DNA from: Colimorpha sp964483145
GTDB lineage: Bacteria > Bacteroidota > Bacteroidia > Bacteroidales > P3
Length of the DNA: 14,515 nucleotides
Assembly: GCA_964483145.1 (NCBI GenBank)
Contig: CAZAAK010000062.1
Span: 1-14,515, forward strand
Direction: 5' to 3'
Shown: piece after piece, positions 8,001 to 14,178 of the stretch
How positions within the stretch are numbered: position 1 is the first letter of the stretch
Layout of the letters: each line of letters opens with the position of its first letter
Made by a program: the position numbers and the translations under genes
Notes under the pieces: model-generated
Databases searched by the model: none
What the model was told of the DNA's origin: nothing
What the model saw: the letters and a program-made list of their open reading frames with translations, nothing else

Positions 8001-8692
8001 GATGTCGTGGTTAGGTTGCTGATATGCGGGGCAACCGGTGTGGGGCAAGTAGGTTGGGTGAAAACGATGTTGTCTATCGCAGCGGGCGGATTGGTGCCAG
8101 CGGAACCATCGTTGCACCACATGAAAACAAGTTGGTAAGTGTCTGCCACAGAAATGCTAATCTCTGCTGAATAGGTTTGCCAGACGCTAGATGTGTTGAG
8201 GCTGTTGGCCCCGTCAAGAGCAATCCATCCGGATGGAACGGTATTGGTATAGGAACTGGTGGATGTGGAACCGCTAGGCAGTTGACCAGGAATAAAGTTG
8301 GCGGAACCGGGTGCCAAAAAGACGCGCAGATAGTCGTAGTTGGATTCGCCATAAGCCTTCCAATCATAGGAAATATAATAGGAACCTACGGCTAGGTCGA
8401 ACGGACGGTAAGCGTAGACAATGCTTTGGCTGTTGCTATTATAAGTGTTGGAAGAGGAATCAGTGCCGGAAATAAACAGGGCACGACTAGTAGCGGTGCT
8501 GGAATCGATGCCGATATACCACCGGTTGGCTTGGGCGCCATTGGCAAAAAACCAACCAACCGAATCAAATTCCTCGTCAAACGAGCACAAGTAGTTGAGA
8601 TTTTGCGAATTTGCGAATATTGGCAGCAATAGGGCGACCGTAAGCCACAGCGATCTTACTGACTTTTTCGTAATAGAATGGTAATTGTTCAT
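2057..8692 (-). CDS. Giant modular T9SS-secreted adhesin (2211 aa)
   Basis: Numbering starts at the Met encoded at 8692-8690. Further upstream the frame opens only with a TTG inside the promoter's -7 box and another ATG at 8716; neither gives as good a signal peptide. Residues 1-29 form a Sec signal peptide (LWLTVALLLPIFANS, then Q). Modules follow in order: jelly-roll 1 (31-215), FN3-1 (216-307), jelly-roll 2 (308-484), FN3-2 (485-578), unnamed module X1 (579-779), FN3-3 (780-865), jelly-roll 3 (866-1028), FN3-4 (1029-1117), jelly-roll 4 (1118-1287), FN3-5 (1288-1378), jelly-roll 5 (1379-1572), FN3-6 (1573-1659), X2 (1660-1852), FN3-7 to FN3-9 (1853-2121), and a T9SS type A sorting domain (2126-2211; LYPNPADNAV, VTGRLL, LPAGSYFVRI, KLVVK). 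The jelly-rolls resemble cleaved-adhesin/MAM-like domains of gingipains and HagA ('SLPYFEDFE', 'ANLDEFLIE', 'YVDDIEV'). Each FN3 has a Cys at its start and another in 'YVR..C'. It is probably anchored outside the outer membrane and binds host or matrix ligands. The ligand is not predictable. It diverges from the C25 peptidase gene. Confidence 0.88.
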   Translation of the reverse strand: MNNYHSITKKSVRSLWLTVALLLPIFANSQNLNYLCSFDEEFDSVGWFFANGAQANRWYIGIDSSTATSRALFISGTDSSSNTYNSNSQSIVYAYRPFDLAVGSYYISYDWKAYGESNYDYLRVFLAPGSANFIPGQLPSGSTSTSSYTNTVPSGWIALDGANSLNTSSVWQTYSAEISISVADTYQLVFMWCNDGSAGTNPPAAIDNIVFTQPTCPTPVAPHISNLTTTSFDFFWSDYSGGSATAWVVKADSADQIHGQGTLYSVSDTTITLTGLTPNTSYTLYVRAVCSDYDTSMALIYHVHTPCNFIDSLPYFEDFENATTGGVNLDSFVDCWKRTNNGTTYFGYPYVYDNATYSHNGGSKSLYWYNSTYVPSYGSYQCIALPGIDTVVASVRELQLSFWGRATSTNYRPVLEVGIMTNPTDVTTFTPVSTINITSTEWEQFVVPMNSYTGHGSFIAVLARSTTGNWYANLDEFLIERTPACSPVSHLTTATVGTTGALLTWDVQENAPSQPASFQIQVRPADTSEVLFQTTTDSLRCLITGLTPAYSYKAFIRTLCTNDSLSTWDSICFSTHNLPCAVVDPSQADTNVFSSGTNQISGVPVYSSWGNTLCQSLYTAAELNDMGISAGMISGLDYSFTNNSSYAKVFSIYITSSDRTAFSSAANMVPVRSQDLVYGPTAHQLNTSGTVHYNFSTPFVWDGTSSLVVTTIMNQPNGSSHSSSNFHGYSTATSAIRTIYRYQDNQQFSPANATSGNGSTSTYRPSITVYTLGCSQYDTCAAPTVLIDRLEVDTVTLSWIAGNAENAWDILYREQGDTAWTTEATGVTTNRYEFTSLSPMTTYQIRVVPDCGNGNVYAQVSLTTPCVAVANLPFTENFENFTAPSTIGSEVAQCWHRGTNHNYTNYPYLHASRGFSGTKSMYFCSSGNYYSYLALPLIDAPTDTLQISLATYKTSANYSIQIGIMTDPDNFSTFSPVATVSPSATNVWEMFEVPLTSYRGTGRYIAIAATGGTNYMYVDDIEVSYLPTCPRPTNVAVSSITTSTATVYWSDSTANYFLIEYGPSGFSHGNGITVTSSTDSVNLYGLLHSSPYDVYVRGLCSSGDTSNWSFVHTFNTECGIIDSLPYSQNFDGWGTGIGARPACWSCGGYSNYPYITDVTNGSGSAVGHALYLYSYGSNQVYAILPQLDSISYPSNIIQTVFRAWSNSNTSTSYSHSLIIGLSSVAGDISTFTPVDTITLSSEPADYEVAFESVLGAGQYVTFVSTATGGANYNYIYIDSIAIELIPNCQRPNNLVTSNVRSNSADLSWNDRNTSIAYQVEWVLHGFDIGSGSRITTSSIPFTITGLLPSTTYDVYVRSICGAGDTSEWSRTPHTFVTLQNPATVPYFYDFESSTEWDNWQTVSNSTINWFRDTAAGNGTNGLNATGSYSMFVSPDSGATYATRNTEIVNATAYRDFDFGTADSSYLLSFRAKAGGTTSAGYDGLMIFLVDPNAEVLPSSMSLETPWGNVQDMTYLTFVRLSTNWNTYSAILDTLTGVHRIAFYWFNQNTASLEGTFVGGPGAVDDISIDYIACPRPAGVHATDLSMASATVTWRGPNYGDYRVTCRTTTGTVVANQLVHTNSINLTGLTPSTTYNVYVRRLCSPTDSSQLSLAGSFTTLICNDAQLDTISDNTSSTTSCNLPVSNYYRYTYSQQIVTADELGSGGEISAINFRYAASTATTAKTNCTIYMGHTTLSSFASQSDLIDPSTLQMVYSGPLNCQQGWNRFILDYSFVYNGSSNLVIAVDDNSGNYNSSSCTFYVSPCSGSRAITLYSDSQNPDASSDSTLATYTGNSEINAYRTQMVVEICPPNTCPTPIVRNPIIRSTGVTLRWYNTADAYQIGYRRSETSSWITEATTVTDTFYTISSVYPNTDYVFRVRQYCDSTGVSNWYTGTFNSSDIPCLSPMGLEVTSLTNRKASFNWHPEENNLSYRLHVFNSSYDRTLTRYVHNGTVNDLEANVTYYAAVQASCQGFDDPSAWSDTISFTTDYCPDASNLTYSNLQGNSVVLDWSEGGRAEEWEIQYGLAGFTEGTGTSITVDHHPYTLTGLTGETDYDIYVRAICGENFVSEHWSNKISIETPFSGLSDIADDSRLQLYPNPADNAVTVTLSGVHGRTVIALMDVTGRLLRQHIVTDATSRPACQLDLNNLPAGSYFVRITGDNITAARKLVVK

Positions 8693-8731
8693 ACTCTTTT
8701 TGATTTTGGACAACATACAAATTTGACGGTG

Positions 8732-8761
8732 CAAATGTACAACTTTTTTCCGTTATACAAT
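8732..8761 (-). promoter_or_regulatory. Promoter of the giant adhesin
   Basis: On the minus strand the -7 element TACATTTG (8739-8732) fits TANNTTTG. An ATTG (8761-8758) lies 18 nt upstream as an imperfect -33 element. Transcription would start near 8725, giving a leader of about 33 nt to the ATG at 8692. The TTG at 8734 lies inside this element and so cannot be the translation start of a transcript made here. Confidence 0.6.
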
Positions 8762-8779
8762 TTTTTTTTACTACTTTTG
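8747..8779 (+). promoter_or_regulatory. Promoter of the C25 peptidase gene
   Basis: The plus-strand -7 element TACTTTTG (8772-8779) fits TANNTTTG and is followed by CA. The -33 element is weak: the best candidate is TTTC (8747-8750) with 21 nt between. A run of nine T (8761-8769) lies just upstream of the -7 box and overlaps the -33 side of the divergent adhesin promoter, so the two promoters share DNA. The start is inferred near 8786, leaving about 23 nt of leader to the ATG at 8809. Confidence 0.5.
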
Positions 8780-8808
8780 CACCCAATATTTTGATTTCTG
8801 CGTCTGAT

Positions 8809-11724
8809 ATGAAAATGCGCACAATAGTTGTTGAGGTACTATTGGTCGTAGCTCTGCTCCTAAACACCATGGATGCGATGGGGCAAGTGAGCGTGACCAA
8901 GAGCGGCACGTCGGTGATGCCTGTCGACTATCCGCGTGCCACACCTCATAGGTGGCAGAAGAGTGGTACTTCCCTGCCGGACCCCACTGCAGGCACTTAC
9001 TTAGTGGTGACTAGAGGCGATTTATTGATGGCCCTAGAACCCTTTTTGGAATGGAAGCGACAACAGGGTTACAGGGTGGAGGTGCTAGTGATGACAACAC
9101 GGGAGAGCGACAGCATCAAGGCAGCCTTGCAAGCTCGCTACGACGGTGCTACTGCGTTGCGTCCTGCCCAAAAATATGTGCTCCTAGTGGGCGATGTGGG
9201 CCGGCTAAAATCTTGTCAGGGACGCTATACACCCACTGGGTTGGACAACAGCGTGACGGATCTCTACTACGGCGAATATACAGGGGATTATATACCTGAG
9301 GCATTGGTGGGAAGATTGTCGGTGTCGGACAGCGCAGAACTGTCAACGGTAGTGTGCAAGACTGTGGATTACGAACAGGGCCGTTGGGCGTCAGCAACGC
9401 AGATGTTGTTGACGGCAGGGGAGGAATCCCGCGCCAATGCCGCTACAACCACCAATGGTCAGGTGCATTACCTTTCGGAGTTGGTGGCGGAATACAGGCC
9501 TGGGTTGGACACCGTTTGCTTTTACAATCCCGCCTCGGGAAATCAGTTGGAGCCGGTAGTGCGGGCTTTGGATACGGCCAATGCCTTGATTAACTACACT
9601 GCCCATTGCACAAGAGAGGGTTGGAGCAGTCCGGCGGTGGACCCTACCACAGTAGATACCTTGAACAGGGCCGTGCCAACGGTGTGGGTGAACAACTGTT
9701 GCTTGAGCAACGCCTTCAATACCACTTGCTTTGGCGAACGGCTACTGCGTAGCGCAGAGGGTGGAGCGGTGGTGGCAATAGGCGCCACCAACGAAACCCT
9801 TTGGAATGAGGATTACTATTGGGCCGTGGGGGCAAAGTGCCCACCAACGGAGGATCCTCCGTATGACAGCAGTCTCCCTGGAGCGTTCGACCGGATCCTA
9901 TTAGGGGAGGACGCTATGAAAATTGTTGTAAGTGAAGTGGGTGAAATGGATGGCGGCTCCCCGAAATTAGAAATTTCTGGGCGATACGATGCTGATGCGG
10001 TGTCGGTGGGCGCGTTGAATTATGCAGGTTGTAGTGCGGTGACTTGGGCCGGATCACCGTATGATGCATACTACTGGGAAACCTATTGCCTATTGGGTGA
10101 CCCGTCATTGAGTTTGATGCTAGGCGCTACTGATACGCTGATGTTGGATGTTGCCCTTGGTGAGGGAGGCTCTCTGACGGAAGGGTTGACGGGTGTAGCG
10201 GTCAGGGGTTCACCCTGGAGCCGTGTGAGCGCAACTCAGAAAGGGGCGCTTTTGGGCACCGTATTGACCGATGGCGAAGGCTACGGTTTCGTCTCTTTTT
10301 GTCAGGGGCTGACAGGTGACAGCCTGACGCTGACGGCAACACGGCCGGAGAGCATTTTTAGGCAGGTGACATTGCCTCTCTCGGCCCAGCTCCACGGCCG
10401 CTTGGCAGTAACTAGGGTAGGGGTGGACTCGTCGGGCACAACTCTGGAGTTGAATCTGCGCAATGTGGGGCAGGAGACTGTCCGAGCCCATTGCTTGGCT
10501 TTGGCTCAAGGCGAGGCGGACAAGGCTTTGGGGGCCGAACTCTTGTCGGACAGCCTAGTAGCAACAATAGATTCTTTGGCATGTGGGGCAGAATTGTTGC
10601 TGAGATGGCCCATAGGGGAGTATACCATCGGGTCGCTACCATTGCTATTGGGGCATGTTACACTAAGTGATGGCACGCAAAGCTACGCAACCCTGAACTT
10701 GGCTATAGATATGGAGGATTTGCGGCCACAGCTATCAACGTGGTTGCTGTCGGACGAGGCAGGTAATGTGCCAAAGCAAATTGTGCCCGGCGATTCTTAC
10801 GCCGTGGGTGCTGTACTGACCTGCGAAGCCGACTCAGCACAACTGTGGGTGAACGGAAATTCGGTGGCAACTTCCACTGAATGCAATCGGCTAGTGGGCA
10901 CCTTCGACGTCCCTAGAGAAACGGAACGGTTGCAGGTGGAACTGCAGGTGAGCAAAGACCGCTGGGTTGGCCGCTATGGCGGCTGGCTCTTAGCATACAA
11001 CAACATGGAAGATTTCGAGAGCGGCGATTGGAACAACTGTCCGTGGCAAATCAAAAACCTGTATCCTTGGCGGATAGACAGCACGGCAGTGCATAACGGA
11101 CTTTTTTGCGCACGGTCGGCATCGGTAGGCGATAATCAGCGCTCAACAATGGCACTGGAGGTAGAAACTTTGGTAGATGACAGTGTGGTATTCTACTACA
11201 ATGTTTCGAGTGAGGGGAGCGATTGGCTGTACTTTTTTGTCGATGGGCGCAGACGGGGGTATTGGAGCGGCAACAGCGGTTGGCAACGCTATGCCCGACT
11301 TTTGCCGGCAGGAAAACATACACTTCAGTGGATCTATCAAAAGGATGCCTCTAGGAGCGAACGCGAGGATCGTGCTCGTATCGACGACATTAGGTTGCCG
11401 TTGGTACTTTGGAGTGCCCCCTATGGTCATGGGGTACGGGACAGCGTGGGCGTAGGTTTTGACAAGGCTGTTGACGGAGATGGCAATTTTAACTCTTGGC
11501 CAAACCCAGCGGTGGAAAGGGTGACGTTCTTGCATGGGAGCAGGCCCTACGGGCGGGTACTAGAGGTCTATGATGTCTATGGCCGCATGGTGGATAGAAT
11601 CAAAATTGCTGATAACAGCACGGCTACACAATATTCAACCCGTCACCTTCGTTTTGGAACTTACTTGCTGGTGCTACGCGACAAGGATGGCATTCTAGTG
11701 AGAAAACTGATAGTAACGAAATAA
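8809..11724 (+). CDS. Gingipain-family (C25) cysteine peptidase with T9SS sorting domain (971 aa)
   Basis: The start is the ATG at 8809. A TTG 18 bases upstream lies almost at the predicted transcription start and would spoil the signal peptide. Residues 1-25 are a Sec signal peptide ending DAMG before Gln26. The C25 catalytic domain covers about 62-436: an 'LEWKRQQGYRVEVLV' strand-helix like gingipain 'FVDWKNQRG', then 'YVLLVGDVGRL', 'DLYYGEYTGDYIPEALVGRLS', the catalytic His266 in NYTAHC, the nucleophile Cys298 in VNNCCLSNAF (Cys297 is adjacent), and the closing 'YYWETYCLLGDPSL'. Then come an Ig-like domain (about 440-530), further beta domains, a jelly-roll/adhesin-like module (730-865, ending 'RARIDDIRLP') and a type A sorting domain (895-971; SWPNPAVERV, VYDVYGRMV, FGTYLLVLRD, RKLIVTK). 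It is an endopeptidase-type protein exported by T9SS to the cell surface. Specificity cannot be read, and the gingipain Arg/Lys pocket was not assigned. No gingipain-size propeptide (about 200 aa) is present. It is unlikely to be the T9SS sortase PorU, which carries no sorting domain. Confidence 0.9.
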   Translation: MKMRTIVVEVLLVVALLLNTMDAMGQVSVTKSGTSVMPVDYPRATPHRWQKSGTSLPDPTAGTYLVVTRGDLLMALEPFLEWKRQQGYRVEVLVMTTRESDSIKAALQARYDGATALRPAQKYVLLVGDVGRLKSCQGRYTPTGLDNSVTDLYYGEYTGDYIPEALVGRLSVSDSAELSTVVCKTVDYEQGRWASATQMLLTAGEESRANAATTTNGQVHYLSELVAEYRPGLDTVCFYNPASGNQLEPVVRALDTANALINYTAHCTREGWSSPAVDPTTVDTLNRAVPTVWVNNCCLSNAFNTTCFGERLLRSAEGGAVVAIGATNETLWNEDYYWAVGAKCPPTEDPPYDSSLPGAFDRILLGEDAMKIVVSEVGEMDGGSPKLEISGRYDADAVSVGALNYAGCSAVTWAGSPYDAYYWETYCLLGDPSLSLMLGATDTLMLDVALGEGGSLTEGLTGVAVRGSPWSRVSATQKGALLGTVLTDGEGYGFVSFCQGLTGDSLTLTATRPESIFRQVTLPLSAQLHGRLAVTRVGVDSSGTTLELNLRNVGQETVRAHCLALAQGEADKALGAELLSDSLVATIDSLACGAELLLRWPIGEYTIGSLPLLLGHVTLSDGTQSYATLNLAIDMEDLRPQLSTWLLSDEAGNVPKQIVPGDSYAVGAVLTCEADSAQLWVNGNSVATSTECNRLVGTFDVPRETERLQVELQVSKDRWVGRYGGWLLAYNNMEDFESGDWNNCPWQIKNLYPWRIDSTAVHNGLFCARSASVGDNQRSTMALEVETLVDDSVVFYYNVSSEGSDWLYFFVDGRRRGYWSGNSGWQRYARLLPAGKHTLQWIYQKDASRSEREDRARIDDIRLPLVLWSAPYGHGVRDSVGVGFDKAVDGDGNFNSWPNPAVERVTFLHGSRPYGRVLEVYDVYGRMVDRIKIADNSTATQYSTRHLRFGTYLLVLRDKDGILVRKLIVTK

Positions 11725-11728
11725 TAAG

Positions 11729-12577
11729 ATGCTGCAAATAGATACATTACCGGCTTATTCCCATATAGCGGACACTGTGGCAAATGGCTCGTCAGCTCAG
11801 GCTCAACTGCCAGAGGTGGTGTGCGCGTACGATACCATTTTCGCTCCGTTGGAGGCGAAGGAACCCGTTTTACACAAAAGCCTTTTCACCCACCATGAGT
11901 TGCAGGTGAAAAGTGGCCACGAAAAAATTATCGTACATGAGAATGCACCCGGATGCCTGTTTGGTGTGATTATAATATCTTTGTTTTTGATTTTTAACTT
12001 CTTGCGTCGAAAACAAATCAATATCTTGGAACTGCTGCAGTCCGCTATAGACCACCGTGCGTTGGACAGATTGCTTAGGGACTCGAACATGACGCATCCC
12101 GCATCGCAGGCGCCGATAGCTATGATAATGCTATTGCCTATATCGCTAGTGGGCTATTGCTCCTTTATGCCTCATAGTAGCAATGTGTTGTTGGATATGA
12201 TGACTTATCTGATGGTGCTTGTGGTCTGTTTTGTAGCCTATTTCGTTCGCAATGGGGTGATGCGCCTAGTAGGCAACGCTTTCGGAAATAACGATTCAAT
12301 GAGTCTCTATTTAGCAAGCAACTACATCTTTCACTTGTTGTATGCCATTGTGGGAGCCACAATGGCTTTCTTTGTGTGCTATACTGGAGAGATGGGCCGT
12401 GTCTTCCTGTTCATCGCCTTAGGGTTGCTTGGTCTGTTGATGCTAGTGCGGTTTATTAGGGGAATGCAAATAATTTTAACGCTCTCAAAAAACTCAAAAT
12501 TCTATTTATTTTATTATCTTTGCATCCTCGAAATTGTGCCGATTGTGATAATTGCAAAGGTCGCAACTTTGTTGTAG
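11729..12577 (+). CDS. DUF4271 family integral membrane protein (282 aa)
   Basis: The ATG lies four bases after the peptidase stop codon (TAATAAGATG), so the two are probably co-transcribed and perhaps translationally coupled. Residues 1-72 form a polar N-terminal part without a signal peptide. Six hydrophobic segments follow, at about 75-92, 128-146, 153-173, 195-217, 223-243 and 258-281. The ending 'KFYLFYYLCILEIVPIVII' matches the conserved C-terminus I associate with DUF4271, a Bacteroidota-specific family often next to hemD. Its biochemical role is unknown and nothing here identifies one. The length is ordinary for the family. It should sit in the inner membrane. Codons 263-265 contain a perfect promoter -7 box (see 12515). 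Confidence 0.75.
   Translation: MLQIDTLPAYSHIADTVANGSSAQAQLPEVVCAYDTIFAPLEAKEPVLHKSLFTHHELQVKSGHEKIIVHENAPGCLFGVIIISLFLIFNFLRRKQINILELLQSAIDHRALDRLLRDSNMTHPASQAPIAMIMLLPISLVGYCSFMPHSSNVLLDMMTYLMVLVVCFVAYFVRNGVMRLVGNAFGNNDSMSLYLASNYIFHLLYAIVGATMAFFVCYTGEMGRVFLFIALGLLGLLMLVRFIRGMQIILTLSKNSKFYLFYYLCILEIVPIVIIAKVATLL
12515..12522 (+). promoter_or_regulatory. Candidate internal promoter for the hemD-like gene
   Basis: TATCTTTG followed by CA is a perfect Bacteroidota -7 box. It lies inside the DUF4271 gene, where it encodes Tyr263-Leu264 and the start of Cys265. No TTTG is present at the -33 position, though the upstream DNA is very A/T-rich. A start near 12529 would leave about 80 nt before the hemD-like ATG at 12609, separating the housekeeping genes from the peptidase promoter. 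Supported by one motif only. Confidence 0.4.
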
Positions 12578-12608
12578 ACAGATAATTGCGTAAAATAGAT
12601 TAAGTTGG

Positions 12609-13613
12609 ATGAAAGTAAAGAAAATTCTCATTTCGCAGCCTGCACCTGCCGATTTGGAGAAATCCCCCTACAAGGTTTTGGTGAACCAATACGGTGTTGA
12701 CATTACTTTTTACAAATTTTTCGAGGTTGTTGGACTTACCGCTTCAGAGTTTCGTAAAAGCCGCATTCATCTGTCGGAGTACACTGCCGTCATTTTCAAC
12801 AGCAAAAATTCTATAGATCACTTTTTCCGCTTGGCCAAGGACTTGCGCGAAGTGATCCCCGATTCGATGAAGTATTTCTGCGCCACCGAGGCTATTGCAC
12901 TCTATCTGCAGAACTATATCCAGTACCGCAAGCGTAAGGTCTTTTTCGGAACGCAGTATTTTGCCGATTTGGTGGAAATCCTAGGCAGACACAGGGAAGA
13001 AAAATTTCTCTTCCCTTGTAGTGATGAAAAACAGACCGAGTATACAAAACTTTTGGACAAGAACAAGTTCAAATACACCAAGGCAACGATGTATACTTCT
13101 GTGCCGAAGGACTTGAAAAAATTCAATTTGAAGGACTTCGACGTTATCTGTCTCTTCTCGCCAATAGGTGTGCGCTCGTTGTTGAAGAATTTCCCAGACG
13201 TGGCTGACATGAACCTTACTATTGCCGCTTTCGGTACTTCTACCCATGCAGCCTTGAAGGCTGCCGGAATAAAGCTGACCATAGCAGCGCCTACAAAAAC
13301 TTCGCCATCGATGGCAATGGCCATTGAGAATTATATCAACGGTAAGGGGCAAGACGATGTTGTGATTTCGCGCCCTACCGGGTTGAAAAAGGACGGCCGC
13401 ACGACCCGTGGCGCCAATTCGGCAGTTGCAGGGGCGAAAAAGACAAAATCGGTGTTTGCCAACAAGGCCAAATACAAGCAGTTGCAAGAGGAACGTAAAG
13501 CCCAGGCTGCGGCTCGTCGTGCCGAACGTCAGGCCGCCAAAGCCGCCAAGGAGGCTGCTGCCAAGGCCACTACCGACAACGTTGATGCAGCTGCCGTCTC
13601 GAAGCCGGAATAA
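12609..13613 (+). CDS. hemD: Uroporphyrinogen-III synthase-like protein with basic Ala-rich tail (334 aa)
   Basis: Residues 1-248 have the two-lobe HemD layout: 'KKILISQPAP' at the start of lobe one, 'AVIFNSKNSIDHFF' (60-73), 'FCATEAIALYL' (90-100), 'EKFLFPCSDE' (131-140), 'DVICLFSPIGVRSLL' (178-192), 'IAAFGTSTHAALKAAGI' (205-221) and 'PSMAMAIENYI' (233-243). HemD closes hydroxymethylbilane to uroporphyrinogen III in tetrapyrrole synthesis, in the cytoplasm. Residues 249-334 are an added low-complexity tail rich in Ala, Lys and Arg with no HemD counterpart, possibly nucleic acid- or ribosome-binding. Many Bacteroidales lack the early haem pathway, so the retained protein may have another role; its activity is inferred from family only. 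The gene is 31 bases downstream of DUF4271. The 136 bases between it and rnpA hold no gene or clear promoter. Confidence 0.78.
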   Translation: MKVKKILISQPAPADLEKSPYKVLVNQYGVDITFYKFFEVVGLTASEFRKSRIHLSEYTAVIFNSKNSIDHFFRLAKDLREVIPDSMKYFCATEAIALYLQNYIQYRKRKVFFGTQYFADLVEILGRHREEKFLFPCSDEKQTEYTKLLDKNKFKYTKATMYTSVPKDLKKFNLKDFDVICLFSPIGVRSLLKNFPDVADMNLTIAAFGTSTHAALKAAGIKLTIAAPTKTSPSMAMAIENYINGKGQDDVVISRPTGLKKDGRTTRGANSAVAGAKKTKSVFANKAKYKQLQEERKAQAAARRAERQAAKAAKEAAAKATTDNVDAAAVSKPE

Positions 13614-13749
13614 CGTGAGCTGTTTTAGTCAGACCAAGCAAGCGAGTCCATTTCTAAGCGGTATGGTGCGAGGTGTGGCAGGGAGAGAGGCTGAAGTGTC
13701 TCGTTTATGAGTATTTTGGATAGGAAACACACCTTCATTCGGTAGAATC

Positions 13750-14178
13750 ATGGAGGAAAAACATTGCACCTTCGGTAAAGAAGAGCACCTTTGTAGTGAA
13801 AAACTTTTGGAGGATTTGTTTCGGACGGGGCAACGCTTGATGGTGTTCCCCTACAGTGTGCGTTGGAAGGTGTGCCCAAAGGAGTTGGTGCCTAAAGGTG
13901 TGCGGGTTCAAGTGTTGGTGGCTACTTCAAAGCGCTATTTTCGCCATGCTGTGGACCGGAATCGTGTGAAGCGGTTGACAAGAGAATGCTATCGCAAGCA
14001 CAAATCTCAGTTATGTCAACTCTTGGAAGAACATGATGTGGCTATGCTGTTGGCAGTAAATTATGTCCACAACGGAATTTTCGATTACAGGATGTTGTAC
14101 CACAAGTTTGATAAATTGACCAAGCTGTTGGTTGAGCAGTTGGAGGGTGCTTTGCATGGCGCTCGGCAAGGAGAATAA
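13750..14178 (+). CDS. rnpA: Ribonuclease P protein component (142 aa)
   Basis: This is the small basic protein that binds RNase P RNA and helps remove 5' leaders from precursor tRNAs. The family signature is complete: 'VLVATSKRYFRHAVDRNRVK' (55-74), including the RNR motif at Arg70-Asn71-Arg72, then 'RLTRECYR'. The N-terminal 'FGKEEHLCSEKLLEDLF' corresponds to the usual 'kxxrLrxxxdF' opening, here in a divergent Bacteroidota form without the canonical Arg. Length is normal to slightly long. The stop codon abuts the yidD start codon exactly (TAAATG), so the two are one operon, as in most bacteria where rnpA and yidD are neighbours. The ATG at 13750 is the first in frame and gives the expected N-terminus. 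Confidence 0.95.
   Translation: MEEKHCTFGKEEHLCSEKLLEDLFRTGQRLMVFPYSVRWKVCPKELVPKGVRVQVLVATSKRYFRHAVDRNRVKRLTRECYRKHKSQLCQLLEEHDVAMLLAVNYVHNGIFDYRMLYHKFDKLTKLLVEQLEGALHGARQGE

Noticed and set aside
8693..8734. TTG start at 8734 for the adhesin
   Set aside because: It lies inside the -7 promoter element and adds a polar N-terminal extension. The ATG at 8692 gives a proper signal peptide.
8791..8808. TTG start at 8791 for the C25 peptidase
   Set aside because: It is almost at the inferred transcription start and puts acidic residues ahead of the signal peptide. The ATG at 8809 fits better.
11143..11535. 130-codon minus-strand frame inside the peptidase gene
   Set aside because: Antisense to the adhesin-like module and sorting domain, with no start context or recognisable domain.
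12914..13487. Two minus-strand frames (136 and 168 codons) opposite the hemD-like gene
   Set aside because: They overlap each other and a well-supported gene, and their translations show no family features.
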